Positions 33,236 to 46,600 of a stretch of 64,000 nucleotides of DNA are shown one piece after another (the first letter of the stretch is position 1; each line of letters begins with the position of its first letter). The notes beneath the pieces are model-generated. The model had not been told where the DNA came from and did no database searches. It worked only from the letters and a program-made list of their open reading frames with translations. The DNA lies in contig BCKC01000006.1 in assembly GCA_001600455.1 (NCBI GenBank), positions 496,001 through 560,000 of the forward strand, given 5' to 3'. This stretch comes from Endocalyx cinctus (taxonomy: Eukaryota > Ascomycota > Sordariomycetes > Amphisphaeriales > Apiosporaceae). The position numbers and the translations under genes were made by a program.

Positions 33236-34986
33236 GTAGGGTGTATAGTTGTTGACGCGAGTTGCCTTGTTGCCGAGTGAGCTACATTTAGAGGTAGACC
33301 TGGGTTTTGTGCCAAAGGGTGAGCGAGGTATGAAAGCAGTTTAATTTGCGGGGTAAGCAAGTCACAGTACCGGGTATACTACCTATAATACAACCCATCG
33401 ATACGACTTAAACACTTCACGGTCAGCGCCTCTATTGATCCATAAGCCCTGAACACGTCTTGGGCAATATGCTTCAAAATTGGGTACATCATCTAATGTC
33501 TACTAATTAATCCGTAACCTAAGCATATCAATTATCAATGGTTATATTGATATCGCCCTCGAGGAAGTAAGGTCCAGTAAATAATTATTACAATTGGATC
33601 CATGATACATAACACCTCGCTGGACAAATCTGTTTGAAATCTATGTCCAACGCTCTTGACTATACAGTCAGCGTAGAACGGATTCATATTGGTGCGTGGA
33701 TATATCTTGAGATTAGATTTATTGCGTGAGAATCATAATCTTCATATTGTCCCAACAAAGAGCCTGGCTGCACACCAGGTCACGTTGTATTTGTACGGCA
33801 CGTTACATTCGTGAACGTCCCAATCATCGATTTAGAGAGAAGGAAAAGAAAAAAAAAATTCAGCCCGCGACTAAATACAATATTCTCATTTTCAGGAGTT
33901 CATTATGTAGGAAAAGAAGGGACTATCATACCCACACACTTACACACATATTTATCATGGAATCTTTAGCAATATCTATATTAAAACATTTCCTACCAAT
34001 ACAACGAAGTTTTACTCCCTATTAATACATAACTCTATACTTTATGGACTATCTACCTCCAAGTAAATTCTAGAGAAGTTTCACGTGAAAATTGGCCTTC
34101 AACACTTAATTACCAATAAAGATCAGATCTTACACGGGCAGGTTTTGAAGGCGTAACATCTTGGATGTTTTAATTCATTATTCAATTTATTTTATATGTA
34201 CCAAAATAAAGACCTTTCTTGTTCTGGTTCTCATCGAGATCTTTCATATAAAGTTGAATTATTAATCAAAAAGAATAATCACGGCGGTGAGTGAGACAGC
34301 GAGTCTCAACCAACTAGACCAGTTTCGAAGACGTTCTCGTGCAACCCTTGAGTTTTCTGCTCTCCAAACCGGTTTCCATCACTGTGCCATAAACAAATAC
34401 TAACAAGCGCCTCAATATAGTGAGCTGCAAGCCTAAGATAAATAGTTGAGAAATTTTTATAATAGGGGCAGCAATTCTGTTGTCTTTTGATTGGCTGAAA
34501 CTCCGAGAAAGTTAAGGTTGTCTTCATTATTAATCCTTTGGGCGCTTGGATAACAACGTTCAGAAAAGAAACATCGTGTAATTATGGAGCAAAACTTTGT
34601 TTTGTTTTTAAAGCCTCATGTTGAGAATCAAGGTATTCTTGCCGTTGTAATTCAATAGATTCCTAAACACTAGTGGTGGCGGCGTGAATGACTGCGCCAG
34701 TGATATCATTCTCAAGACGATATCACTCTTGGTTGGGATGATATCACTCTGCAAGGCGGCATACTCTTGAACAACACCGAAATAAATATCAGAATTCAAC
34801 AGTATTCTGTAGATTAAGTTCGTCTATATAAACCTGTATCGTCGACCATTAGATCCGATAACTTTCCATCCTTCACTCCACGCAGCATCTCCACAAAGCA
34901 TACTCGTCTCCTAGTTTCCCTTCACTTTCTTTCCACTTTATCATCTTATTAAGCTTTTTAGAGCTAATAGCAACCTAAACAACAAA
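33236..34986. other. Divergent intergenic region (MFS gene and hydrophobin)
   Basis: 1.75 kb with no supported gene. The frames at 33726-34025, 34306-34527 and 34608-34799 have no family features. The last 150 bp hold the hydrophobin promoter and a CT-rich leader. Confidence 0.5.
34825..34832 (+). promoter_or_regulatory. TATA box candidate for hydrophobin
   Basis: TATATAAA about 155 bp upstream of the hydrophobin ATG, followed by a pyrimidine-rich leader (about 34860-34945). Strongly expressed fungal genes often have this arrangement. Confidence 0.5.
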
Positions 34987-35568
34987 ATGAAGTTCACCAT
35001 TATTACCGCTTTCACCCTCGTTGCCGGTGTCCTCGCCGTGCCCTCTACTTCAGGAAGCACCGACCCTTACGATGGCGCCACCGTCGGCGCGGCTGAGAAC
35101 GCCTGCGGTAACGATCTCACTCTCAGCTGCTGCAACAGCGTCGACACTTCCGGCGATGCTGTCAGCGCTGCCGAGGGCATCTTATCCGGCCTCCTGCAGG
35201 GCGCCCTTGAGGATGCCACCATCGGCCTCTTCAACGGCTGCTCTAAGATCAGCGTCCCCAGTAAGTAATCCTTTTTCCCCTAACTCTCTCTATAACCCAA
35301 ATAGAAGGGATTAAAAGTACACCCATAAGAAACTAACGTCTTTCATAACAGTTTTGGGTATCGACGACCTCCTTAACAGCGAGTGCGCCCAGAACGCCGC
35401 TTGCTGCAGCGGTAACGCCGACCAGGTAAGCCTGATAGCCTCTCCCCGCATATTTGTCGTTATTCCTCAGTTTATTCTCTTGTTACTAATAATGCTTGAA
35501 AATTATTCGTTTAGGATGGTCTTATTAACGTTGCCCTTCCTTGCGCTGCTCTCGCCGGCGTCCTATAA
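34987..35568 (+). CDS. Class I hydrophobin
   Basis: Three exons (34987-35260, 35352-35425, 35515-35568; introns 91 and 89 bp) give 133 residues. A signal peptide of about 17 residues ends in VLAVPS. The mature protein has exactly eight Cys in the hydrophobin order: C-X7-CC-X35-C-X17-C-X5-CC-X15-C, then a short tail ending GVL. The 35-residue second gap and overall spacing fit class I rather than class II. Hydrophobins self-assemble at air-water interfaces and coat spores and aerial hyphae. The second intron falls between the sixth/seventh Cys pair and the last Cys. The frame that reads through intron 1 stops a few codons in. Confidence 0.93.
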
Positions 35569-38062
35569 ATTTCCCGCCTCTCGTTGACAAAATTGTCCAC
35601 GTCTTTTTAACAAAGCCGGGTTGACATTCATTTATATGATTCTTCTGGACATCTATGATCCATCAGTATTACGTGGATGGGTTTTTTTCCTACTATGTTA
35701 CATTTCTTTCAATGTCAAAAAATGGCTAAGATAGGCACATATTATCTAGTAAATAAATATAGTTCATTTTTTGCTCTGTAAATTCAAACTCACATGATCC
35801 TTCTCTTATGATTTTTTATTGCGATGTTTTATTTATACGTATATCAAATCCAGATATCCCAAGCTACTTGCACGTCCAACGGTGGATCATCTCGTGGTGG
35901 CGGGACCACGTGAGGGCATACGGGGAACGGCAGCAGCCGCAGGAACCCGTCGACGTGAGAGGATTATTAAGCGGACAGTTCTGATGGTCGAATTCGAAGC
36001 TCTCATAGACGCAAAGATATTTAAAACTCGAGAAATATTTTGAATTGCAAACATATTTTCTTCGGGGGTGTGTAAGTTGCGGTTGTTGGGACAAGGTTAC
36101 CGCTCAATCCACCTGGCTAATGGGCTTGGACTATTAATAGCTGGCTATGCTCTATCGTGAAGATTTATTGGGTATACTAATGCACATCATTTTCCCTTTT
36201 CGAGTTTATGTTACTAATTTTCTGTCATGGGAAGCCCTTCAACCATATTTGTACTACCAAGTACGTTGTCAGAGATTGCGCCGGGATAAAGGCGGCGTTA
36301 GGCTTGCTGGTCTGGCGGTATCGGGGGTGTCAGGGGATGATAAACCGGTATGAGTAGGTACTGAGTAAACGCAGAAACGACGGGTACAAAAAGAAAGCAA
36401 TTACCCATAAGGTCGTTAGGAAACCTTCGTATCACAATAACTAAGCCTATTACATGTAATTATATTTATGTACTTTTGACAACTAGCTTAACAAGGTGGG
36501 CAGCGTGATTAGCTGCAGGCTTGTGCTTGGCTGAGCGGCTCACGGAAGCGGTCCCAGATGTATTCCCGGTCCACAAACCATACCTGATAAATGAGTTTGC
36601 GTCAAGGCTCGCTAAATAATATGTTCAAGCCAGGGGCTTGATTCAGGTGTAATTACCACCAAAAAAAGACCCGTCGGACAACAAAACGCGCCGAGAAAAC
36701 GCCTTGCCGCGAAAAAAAGCACGCCCTTTTGAGAATACGACTCGGGAAGTGCCGAATCGGTACAGAAGTCCCCACAGTTAGGTTTATGTGCTCAAACCGC
36801 ACTATTAAAGCGGCGAGATTACCACCGATATTGGCCGAATAACAAGATGAGCGGTAAGACTGACGTCAAGTTAACAACTTGTCATAAATCAAGATATACA
36901 ACTCAGTTTAAAAGTTGTGCTCCACTAGCAACCTATAACGTGGTGCGAGCGTAAGTGCTCTTAATTAGATGTTAATAGTTATTGGCCCTCTATGCCACGC
37001 CCTAGAATATATAGCATGATAAAGAGCCATAAGCTTACCGCTATAATTAGATTCGAGGAATCCATGGAAATTGAGGTGATACTTCACATACGGTAGTAAA
37101 AGAGTGTGATAGTGGTTGGAAGAAAAAAGAAAAGAGAAAGTTCGAAATTTGGGAAAATAACTGATCTTGGAAAATGAGGCTTCGGTAGTAACCTCGTTAA
37201 GTTTGCCTGCATACATGAGGCTGACTCGGTTACTGCAGCCGACGAAATAAATAAAGTTGTGTTACTAACCAAGCGAGCCAGTCAGCATCTGGTGACAGAA
37301 ATTATTACTGCTTGTCGAGAACGCCAAAAACGACGTCTCACCAAGATTTACTACCTCGAGAATCAATGGACGTATACATTGCTGAATAATGCTGTGGTTG
37401 ATGCTTAGGTTAGAGAGATGCCATCAATTCAAGAGTCAGTTTTAGAACACTCCAGCACTTATAATCAATAAGACAAATAATACTAGTCCAAGGGCAGCAA
37501 AATAAATATAAAGATATCAAGGGTTGAATGAGAGGCCAAATAGTAGACAGCATGGCTCACTACCGAGGCTATAGGACATGAGTATATCGGTGATTGGGTA
37601 GTTGATCTCGTCAACTCCTACGTATTAATAACCCGTATTACTGAGGCCACTGTGATAACCGCCACTGCGTATTAACCCCTCTCAAACCATGCATGAGCCT
37701 TACCAGCCATTCATTGGGTCATCACGGGAATAAGATTTTGAAAGATGCGGGTGACTGAAACTGTGAAGTGAAGAGTTGCGTGTGAGCTCGCTAACTAGAA
37801 GAATGGTGATAGAATCTGGGCACACCCCCAAAGAGGGTGTTCAGTGGGAAGGAGAGTCGATGGCTCTCCTTATATAGATTTTGGGAGCTCTTTAGGTTCC
37901 CAAGCACCTAACGAGCCCCGCCTACTTGTGACTGGGTGGTATTATAAGAAAAGAGCCTAATTAATTATTCGTAGATTATTCGAAATTTAAGGAGTAGCAA
38001 AAGAAAAAGGAGTTCAGGAGATTAAGTGTCAGGCAAAAGGAGTTCTCCTATATGCTTGTGGC

Positions 38063-38533
38063 CTAAGTCCATATATCTGTTTGACAATAAGCGATTGAAC
38101 GGCACTTCCCTATTTGAAAACTATGAAAGGAGTGGAGACTATATAAACCGTTATAACCAAACAGGTAAGAACGGATTCGTTTTTTACCTGTACCAAAAAC
38201 ACTTCTTAGAACTTCTTGGTCAGACTGACAGTCTGGTACGCCATGAAAGTGATAGCTACTCGAGTGTCGACGAAGGCAGTGGCTGGGGGCGATAGCGGCG
38301 TAGACAAAGGTAAAGATATCGATGCTATCGTAAACGCGTGTTGTCCCGGAACGTGTAGCACCGATCAAGGCCGCGATTTTCCTCTCGGAGTTAGGGTTTT
38401 CATGACCGGTTCTCGGGTCATTTTCGCCCGCAATGCTGAAAGGAGGTCGAGGGTTCGTTAACGCTGCTGCTTTGGGCTTTGAGAGTAGTGGTAAATTTTG
38501 GGCCAACGATGAGCTATCCAAGGAAGTCTTCAA
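38063..38533 (-). pseudogene. Unrecognised open frame, possible exon
   Basis: 156-codon minus frame that starts right after an acceptor-like TTTCAG and lacks an ATG. The first 90 residues look protein-like (SLAQNLPLLSKPKAAAL, GENDPRTGHENPNSERK, IDIFTFVYAAIA); the rest does not. Possibly the exon of a lost gene; family unknown. Confidence 0.25.
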
Positions 38534-40590
38534 GAACTGAAACTTGGAGGGATTTAAAAAAAAAGGTAAACTTGGTAACTATCGTGGTACATGGTTAATT
38601 ACTAAGAACACCTATTTACTAACCTTATATATCGATAAAGTTGTAGCTTTTAGCCAGACTGGACTTTTGCCCTTTGAGTGTAATGAAGAGACTTGGGACG
38701 AGATATCAAGCATCTTATGAAACCATGCGCAGTCCTTGGACGTGTAAACATTATTGTCTGAAAAATCACTTCATAGTTGAATATCTATCCAGAGTTTTAT
38801 TTATTCTTGTTTCTTTCCATTCAGCAACTTATGTAACGAATAATATAATCTAAAATAACTCACCTTGAATAAATACTCTGAACCTTGATAATTTGTAAGA
38901 AGTAAATAGGCTAAAAAAGTATATAAACACGCTGTGATATCAAAATTCTACATTATTTAAGCGCCCTTTACTTCTATGATAGTGCTGGAGCCTTGTACCA
39001 GAAATAGTTTGGTGACTCTCACAGTATTGCCAGGGACAATAGTTCGCCAAAGTGTGTCAAAGGCGTGCCTGCAAGCTCAAGGATCAATCAAGCAATGATT
39101 TGGCTCTTAAACGATACTACTGTTCCACTGCTCCACTGCTAAGTTCCGCCTACATAACTGTGTTACCCTACACTCCAACATACCCCGCCCCCTTACAGAT
39201 ATTCTGCGAAGACTGGGAATACATTCTCGCAGCCGATGAGGTACGAGGAGTGAAAATCATAGTGAGAACCTGCTTAAGTATTCGTTACTAAAAGCCATGT
39301 CATTTTTGTGCAGACGGCGTAACCCAGCACCTAGGCCCCGGTTTACTGAGTTCAAAAGGCTGAGTAGTGATAGGTGTACATATATCAGCAATAGTACGTC
39401 ACAATTAGCTATACTTTACCGCAAATAATTAATCGTAGAGGATTAAAGTCACATTCGCCGAGGAAGTACTCCTCTAAGAAAAGGAAAGTGGGATTTCATA
39501 CCCGGCAAGTTTTGACCAAATACCACTGGAAACAAGTAATCTGCCTAAGTGGTTATTACCTTCATTAGCTTCTTCATACTTGCCGTCAGATTAATACTCA
39601 GACGATGGAGACTTTGCTGCAGTTCCAGAAAACGTGCTCATAAAAGGAGACTACCGGCGATTAGGCATGGGCGGAAGACATATAATCAAATCAAATATTG
39701 ACACATGCATGAAAGGTGAGTGAAGAGCGCTGCTTTACTATTAGAAGGACTGTAGCAACTATCCTTGGTGAAGAAAATTACATATCACAACAGGAGGTTA
39801 GATACGATGAGTACAATATGTGCCGCTCTAAGTTATGCACTATTTGATTCTGTGATCCCGCAAGACCGCCCACACAAGTGGCTTGGGGACAAGTCTATTC
39901 TACACCTATATTATATTATTTATCATAACGAAGCTACCAAACGAAGTCGCTTCCTGAACTGATAAAGTATTGCTTCACTTTGGTTTTACATTCCTAGCAA
40001 AAGGAGAAGCTGCATAAAATTTACACTCTTGAGGGTCAAATTTGGTACATAGCCAAGTTCGGCTTTCTATCGCGGGACCTTAGAGGCCACAGGGATTAAG
40101 CTGACGGATAAGACGAGGAGCTTCCGTAGAACTTATGGTAGCTGTGGATATCGTCAAGACTCAAATAGGAATAAATTATAAATATAGCTTCCGGTGTATT
40201 GCAGACTAGTGCACACCTTCACATGAAATCAACACCGCTCGTATTCTTGTGGGGTGCTTTGTGTATATAGCTGACGATATTATTATCAAAAAATGATAAA
40301 ATCACTAGGCAACGAGTTGGCCAATCAGCGTGTAAAATGTCTATTGGAGAACAGTCGTAAATCCTCAATACTTAAAAAAAAAACAATTTATGAAGATAAA
40401 AACAAATAGCTACCCCTTATAAGTATGATATCAACCCCTTACCCAAATATGTTCGTATTTTTAGCTGAGTCGTTTTATCGGTCCTCGGTTCTCGTTACAG
40501 TCAAGCGCAATGACAATTCAAGCTTCATCGTATCTTCAATAGCTTGGAAAATAAAGGTGGGGTTATGCATTTGATAAGGTCTGACGAGAA

Positions 40591-40620
40591 TCGATAAGAA
40601 CCGATAAGAACCGATAAGAC
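40591..40620. repeat. Three tandem CCGATAAGAA units
   Basis: Three consecutive 10-bp units, each with a GATAAG core (the consensus for fungal GATA factors), about 540 bp upstream of the GBD/FH3 gene start. Confidence 0.65.
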
Positions 40621-41156
40621 GACTTACGTAGTTGATAACAAGGATTACCCATAATTGATAGCTTTGTTTCCGGGGCAACTACGCTTGTTGATCTTCGGGT
40701 ATTTCTAGTGTAAACCTGGAGAAAAATCCATCTACATACAACCTCATACACTTTTTAGACATAAGCAGTATCCACCCTTCTTGAAGGATGAGACTTTGAT
40801 TCATTCAATCTTGTCGTGTAGTTCTTTTTTTATTCTTTTGCTTTTGTTCCTTTCACACGGTCTATTCTTCAGTTTCTAATATCTTTCAATTCTACCACTA
40901 ACATTCGACTATTCAACGGTTTGATATCGACATTACAGTTTACTTACTTATTTATTTTACATACCTACTCAATACTTAAGTAGCTGAATACTTAAGTATA
41001 ATAGGTTATGTAGATAAATATTGATTAATGGCCATGATATGACAAGTTGATATAGCATTTTAGCAGCTTTCAGCACATCAATTCCTCCATAGATATATTC
41101 GGCATTTTTGTTTCACTTGATTTTCAATTAGCATTCCCCTACCTCCTTCCGACAAC

Positions 41157-43644
41157 ATGGCTTCACTGGAGAATGCCACTCCTACTTCAGGGGGACAATA
41201 TCAACATAATAGATCAAAATCTAGTGTTTTGAACTTCAAATCTTTCATCCATCGACGGAACAATTCAGACGGAGCCACTCTTCCTTCTGGAGATGTTACT
41301 ATCCCAACCTACTTGAATTACCCATCCCCGCCGCAACCCAACATGGGCTTTCCAAATTTCTCCCGTCCCTCCGCTCTAGGCGAGATACAGCAGAACCAAA
41401 TTACCAGCGCTCCGAGAACTCCGAGCAAACAACATCAGAAAACAGGTCCTCGAAGTCGTTCCCGATCGCCTACCAAGACCGACAAGCTATATCCGGAATC
41501 GCCGGATAGCGGTTCTCCGACAAAACCCAAGAAAATAAAATCCGCAACCAATTTGGTTGGATACCTGACTCGACCGAAAAGTTCGAAAAATCTACATAAG
41601 CTGGGAAGTGAAGATGAACTACGCTACCGAAAGGAGAAGGAGAACCAAACACCAGACTCGTCCTTATCAGCTTCGGAGATCACTCGCCCGCCCATCTATG
41701 CTCAATTCTCAAGCGGGGCGTTGGAAAAGCAGAACGAGTTTAGTTATAAAAACAATGCTTCCAGCACTACTACACTCGACAATGGATATTCCAGTAACGT
41801 GTCTAGCGGTCGCTCCGGATCCCAGAGGCCCAAGTCCTACCATGCACAATATACAACGGCGAAGGATACCTCACCTCAAAAAGACTCGAAATTCGGCTCG
41901 CAGTCTAGGCTTCAGCGAGGGTTGCGAGTATTCACGGGTGGAAATAACAAAGAAAAGACACCGGTATCGACCCCGGTAGGAACCCCGGAACTTGTCCTAG
42001 ATCCGAAGGATATCGATCAACATCTCGAGGCCATGTTAGATCGCCGGAATATTCCCGAAAATCAAAGATACAAAATGCGAAACCTCGCAGCCACCATCAA
42101 GATGGAATTCATACGACAGGACTGGGCTGAGACCCACGGGATAAATAACACCCGGCCCAATAGTCACGATAGTGATACCAGCATGACAGGTCGAGATAAC
42201 ACCGATAACAGCAAGAGCAAGAGATCACGCCGTGGTCGAACCTTCACATTGTCACGAAGTAACGGCAAGAAATCCGAATCTAGTTCACCCGTGAAGAAGT
42301 CAAAGGGTGAAGGAACGCTTGGAAGACACTTCCGAACTCGGTCGACCGAGAGCGTAGCTAGCGAGAGACCTTCCTCTGCTGGCTCAGGCACAGGATCCGG
42401 CATCCTATCAAAAATAAAGCTGCAACAAGGCCCCGTCGACTATGTGAACTACCTTCGCAAAGTTCAAAAGCCGGAACTGGTTGAGGTGGGCAAGCTCCAC
42501 AAGCTACGCCTGCTCCTACGCAACGAGACAGTCGCGTGGACAGAGGAGTTCATCCGCCAAGGCGGGATGCAGGAGATTGTAGGGTTATTGCATCGGATCA
42601 TGGAAGTGGAATGGAGGTGAGTGACATATTATAGACCCTGTTCATCAGAAGTTATCGTACTAACCCCTTAATAGGGAAGAGCATGAGGACGCCTTGCTTC
42701 ATGAAAATCTCCTTTGCCTTAAAGCCCTTTGCACCACGGCCCTAGCACTGCAATATCTTCATTCGATCCAAGCAAGTCTCTTTCCGGCTATAATTCACAT
42801 GATATTCGACCCGGAGAAGAAAGGGCCGAGCGAATTCACGACTCGCGGTATCATCACCTCGGTCTTATTTACCTACATCCAATCCGCTTCGCTTCAGGAC
42901 CGCCCAGTTCGTGCTAAAACAGTCCTCGCACATCTACGTGACCCCGAACCGAAGGAAGACGAGAGACCTCCTGGGTTTGTCCTCGACATGCGACGAGAGC
43001 GCCCGTATCGGGTGTGGTGCAAGGAGGCGACCAGCGTCACCAAGGAAGTATTCTGGATCTTCTTGCACCACCTGAACGTCGTCTACCTACCGCGGGACAA
43101 GGAACCTAAGGAAGGCCACGTCCCTTCCACCATGGACCACCTCACCTACATGACGACCCACTTCCCCAAGGAGAGGCCGCCGGTCCCGGCCGCTCCGTAC
43201 GTCGGCGGCGTCGAGTGGGACGCCACCAACTACCTCGCCTCGCACCTCGACCTCATGAACGCCATCCTCGCGTGCACGCCGACGGCGGCCGAGCGCAACG
43301 CCCTGCGCGGGCTCTTCCGCATCTCGGGCTGGGAGCGCTGCATGGGCGCGAGCCTGCGCCTCTGCAAGGAGAAGTTCTACCCGGGCGTGCACGACGGCAT
43401 GCGCACCTGGGTCGCGGCCGCGGCCGAAGACGGCTGGGACGTTCGCGACGTCAGGTACGGTCCGCCGCCGGAGCCGAAGAGCCCGGCCAAGAAGCCGGCG
43501 GCTGGCGCCAAGAGTAATATAAAGAAGAAGGAGGACGAGCTGCCTCCTAAAATAGATATCCCGAAGCTGGATCTCGGTCTCGACTCTAATGTCGTGAGGG
43601 CCGTGAGTCCGGGGTGGAGATCTGGTGATAACTGGATTTCGTGA
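41157..43644 (+). CDS. Formin-type GBD/FH3 domain protein lacking FH1 and FH2
   Basis: Exons 41157-42616 and 42675-43644 (58-bp intron, GTGAGT..ATAG) give 809 residues. Residues 1-270 are disordered, rich in Ser, Pro, Lys and Asn (SRSRSPTKTDK). The Rho-GTPase-binding part starts near 280 (HLEAMLDRRNIPENQRYKMR), is split by a basic insert (about 330-410), and continues as armadillo-like FH3 helices from about 425 (VDYVNYLRKVQKPELV, LRLLLRNETVAWTEEFI) to about 750. The C-terminus is Lys/Pro-rich. In formins such as Bni1/SepA this region binds Rho-GTP and positions the protein; here no FH1 poly-Pro or FH2 actin domain follows before the stop. It is probably a polarity or Rho effector protein. 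There is a TA-poor, GC-rich stretch at 43080-43480. Confidence 0.85.
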
Positions 43645-46600
43645 GAGGAAAAGCTGTTTGGTTGGAGTAAAACTAGCAGGGAATCATTTAGGTGTCTGCC
43701 TAGAATCTGTTCGAACTGTGATAGAAACAGAACGAAAACAGAAGGTGGGGAGCGTATCAATGCTTCCACACCTTCTTCCGTCTACACGTGCTGGGTGCTG
43801 TGCGGAGGGAGCAATTTGTTAGAATGGGATTTGCGTGGAATGGCATGGGTCCATCCTGGTTTCCGGTCGTTTTGTTGGTTTCAAGATTGTTCGGCTATCT
43901 ATCTCTCACTTTCTCTCATTGTCGGTTTCTTTTTTTTTTTCTTCCTTGGTTTGGTTCTATCATGCATCGGAGGTTCCCCTGAAAAACCCCACTCTCCTTT
44001 TCCTTTCTCTCCTTTCACCAAACATATACATACACACTCTCTTTCACAGGAGTCTCGTTAAGAGATATTACCAGCACTACCAGAGGATTGGGTTCTACAC
44101 GCATACGGTATAAAAAGATGAAGAAAAAAAAGAAGACCAAAAAAAAAGCAAGGACGGATTTCATAAGGGTTTTCGGGGCTTTTTCTTTGTTTATTTACTT
44201 ACTGGCAGGAGGCTCTGGATGACTTAATGAATTGATGATTTTTCTCATACGCGCACACCTAAAATTTTCGAACCGACTTTTTTTTTTTTTTTTGTGTATG
44301 TGTGTCTCTATCGTGAAACGTTCTTTATTTTCTCCTTTCCCGCGAGACATCCCGTGAAACAGATCCTGAGATGCAAAAAGCAACCCGGGGGAGAAAAAGA
44401 AAAAGAAAAAGAAACGAAACTTATCAGTCAAAGGCAGGGGGTTAAATGCCACAGCAAACACACGCATATCGAAATGACGGTGCTAGGCTTGGCAATGAAA
44501 GTGCTGGTCCCTACCAATCGAACTAAACGGAGGACGGGTTGCAGACGGGAGGGTCAGCCCGTTTACCCAATTACCAAAATGACGGGACCTACGTTTTGTA
44601 AACGATTAGTGGGACTCTTTTTTGTTTTCTTTTTTGTCTTTTTTTATGTTTCAACGAACGCAGATCTATATCCCGAGTAAGTAGGGCAGTTAAGTGTATT
44701 AAGTCTTTTCTTTTTCCGATCTTCGATTTTACTCACCATTTTCTTTTACGTTATTAAGATCCCTGTTTTGTTTTTTTCCAACAAGTATTTTTTCATGCAA
44801 GCATTATCTGCTTTTTTCTCAAAACTGACAGACCGAGTGAGACCTATCCCCACAAAGTCGAACGAGAGAGCCAATCCCCGTCGACTTCTCGTTGCCAGCT
44901 ATCATCGCCATGCATGTACACGGACTTCGACTAACTAACTAACTGCCCGTCAACATCAAGCTCCGATCTCGTTTATAATCGTTGTTAATTCTCCTGAAAA
45001 TTCGGGTGGCGAGTTTTGTGCCGATCTGTCCAATTGGCATAGAAAATGTGGTGTGGTAGGACGTGTCTCCATGGTATCGATGGAAATTGATAGATGGTCT
45101 TTATGTATGGTGAGGAAGCAGAAGTCGATCTTGATTCACAACCCACATTTACCGGCAGGTAGACGTGTGGGTAGTCCATAGGGCGTCAATGACTAGCGCC
45201 ATGACCGTCGAAGGATTGCATGGCTCTGGAACATTGGGGGAGATAGCCTCGGATCTGTTTACCGCGGATAGGTATGGCTGACGAGGGAAGGCTTTCATGC
45301 CGAGTACTCTAGTCTTTTTACGTGGATGTCACCCCCGAGAGAAAAACGATCGTCGAAGGGGGGGAGGGGGAAAATGAGGAGAAGATCGTGAGTGGCCTAG
45401 CCAATTATCACATGTTCCGGATTTTCTATCCATAGTGAAACCCCCCTTAGGGAATTCATGATAAGTTTCTGATTGATCGGTCACTTTTCCCGTCTTCTTA
45501 CCAAGCTTCGCCATGACCCTTTCATCCGAGGTCAGACCTACGGGTATTGGCCCGACTCACGTAAGCTTCCTTCTCTTGCGCCTCTCTCGATTACGCATCA
45601 CACTTCGAAGAAACAGTTCTGATATGAACAAGGGAGTTGAGTAAGAACTGAACGGCGGTGGTCCGGCCAAGCCGTAGCCAAGTTAAATCAAACACAGTTG
45701 CCTCAAACGGTATATCGGTGAAGATATAGAAAGGGAAAAAAAAAGTAGTGAACTGCATTCTTCTTTTTTCTTAATTGGGGGGATTGTCGGTCACGGGGTC
45801 TCCTTAGTTCCTGATGAGAACTATATATGATCCGACTTATACCTGGTTGGTAAGGTGGAAAAAATAAGCTACACGCAGATTCCTGCGCCGATCAAGGGTT
45901 TTGCGGATGATTCCTATTCGTAGCTGGCCAACCGGCATAGAGGGATCCGGAGGGGATAATGATATATCCACATTGCTCCTCGTTACGGGGACAGGGCTGA
46001 TGGACAGGCGGAGAGACCGAGCACCCTGCTCACCTGACCATTCACATCTGGGGAAGCACGGAACATTATAGAACATTGGCTTGATACCTTATCGGATTGG
46101 ACTTGAGAAGAAAAAGAAAGAAAAAAAAAAAGGAAATAACAAAAAAACAAGAGAAGTCGGAATACCACTCAAAAATCCACATGTTAGATGGAATATGTTC
46201 CCCGTCTTCTCACTTCATGATATGTCATTTATGATAGTGTGACAATCTTTTTTTAGTCAACAGTATTGTTTCTGAAACAGAGCCAGTCAGGTGCCTTGCT
46301 GTTGTTTTTTCTTTTTCTTCAAATAAGAAAAGAAGATAGAAATAAAATCCCGAACGTAAGTCCGGAACCGCCAAACCAGCCTCAACCACGCAAAGCCCGC
46401 AAGTCCGCACCGGTCTTTTTTCGCCGACGCGTGCCTTGCGCCGCTTTTTATCTTGCTCAGGGAGCATGCATCCCCGGATAATCACCTGTCAAAAACTAAG
46501 TTGACATATTGTACGTTTGGTTGGTCCCTCAGAATATCATATACAGTAGCATCTCGGTGAAAACCATCGTGTCGAGATGGGATTGAAGCGTTTCCCCTCC

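Larger units (their letters stand above)
35569..41156. other. Long gene-poor region
   Basis: 5.6 kb in which I support no gene. It is AT-rich with scattered short frames on both strands. The longest, 38063-38533 (-), is listed separately. Three tandem CCGATAAGAA units lie at 40591-40620. The last 250 bp (CT-rich, with TACTTAAGTA-like motifs at about 40975-41000) look like the promoter and leader of the GBD/FH3 gene. Confidence 0.5.

Noticed and set aside
34620..34760. Repeated GATATCA words upstream of the hydrophobin as an operator
   Set aside because: Only three loose copies with irregular spacing; too weak to call.
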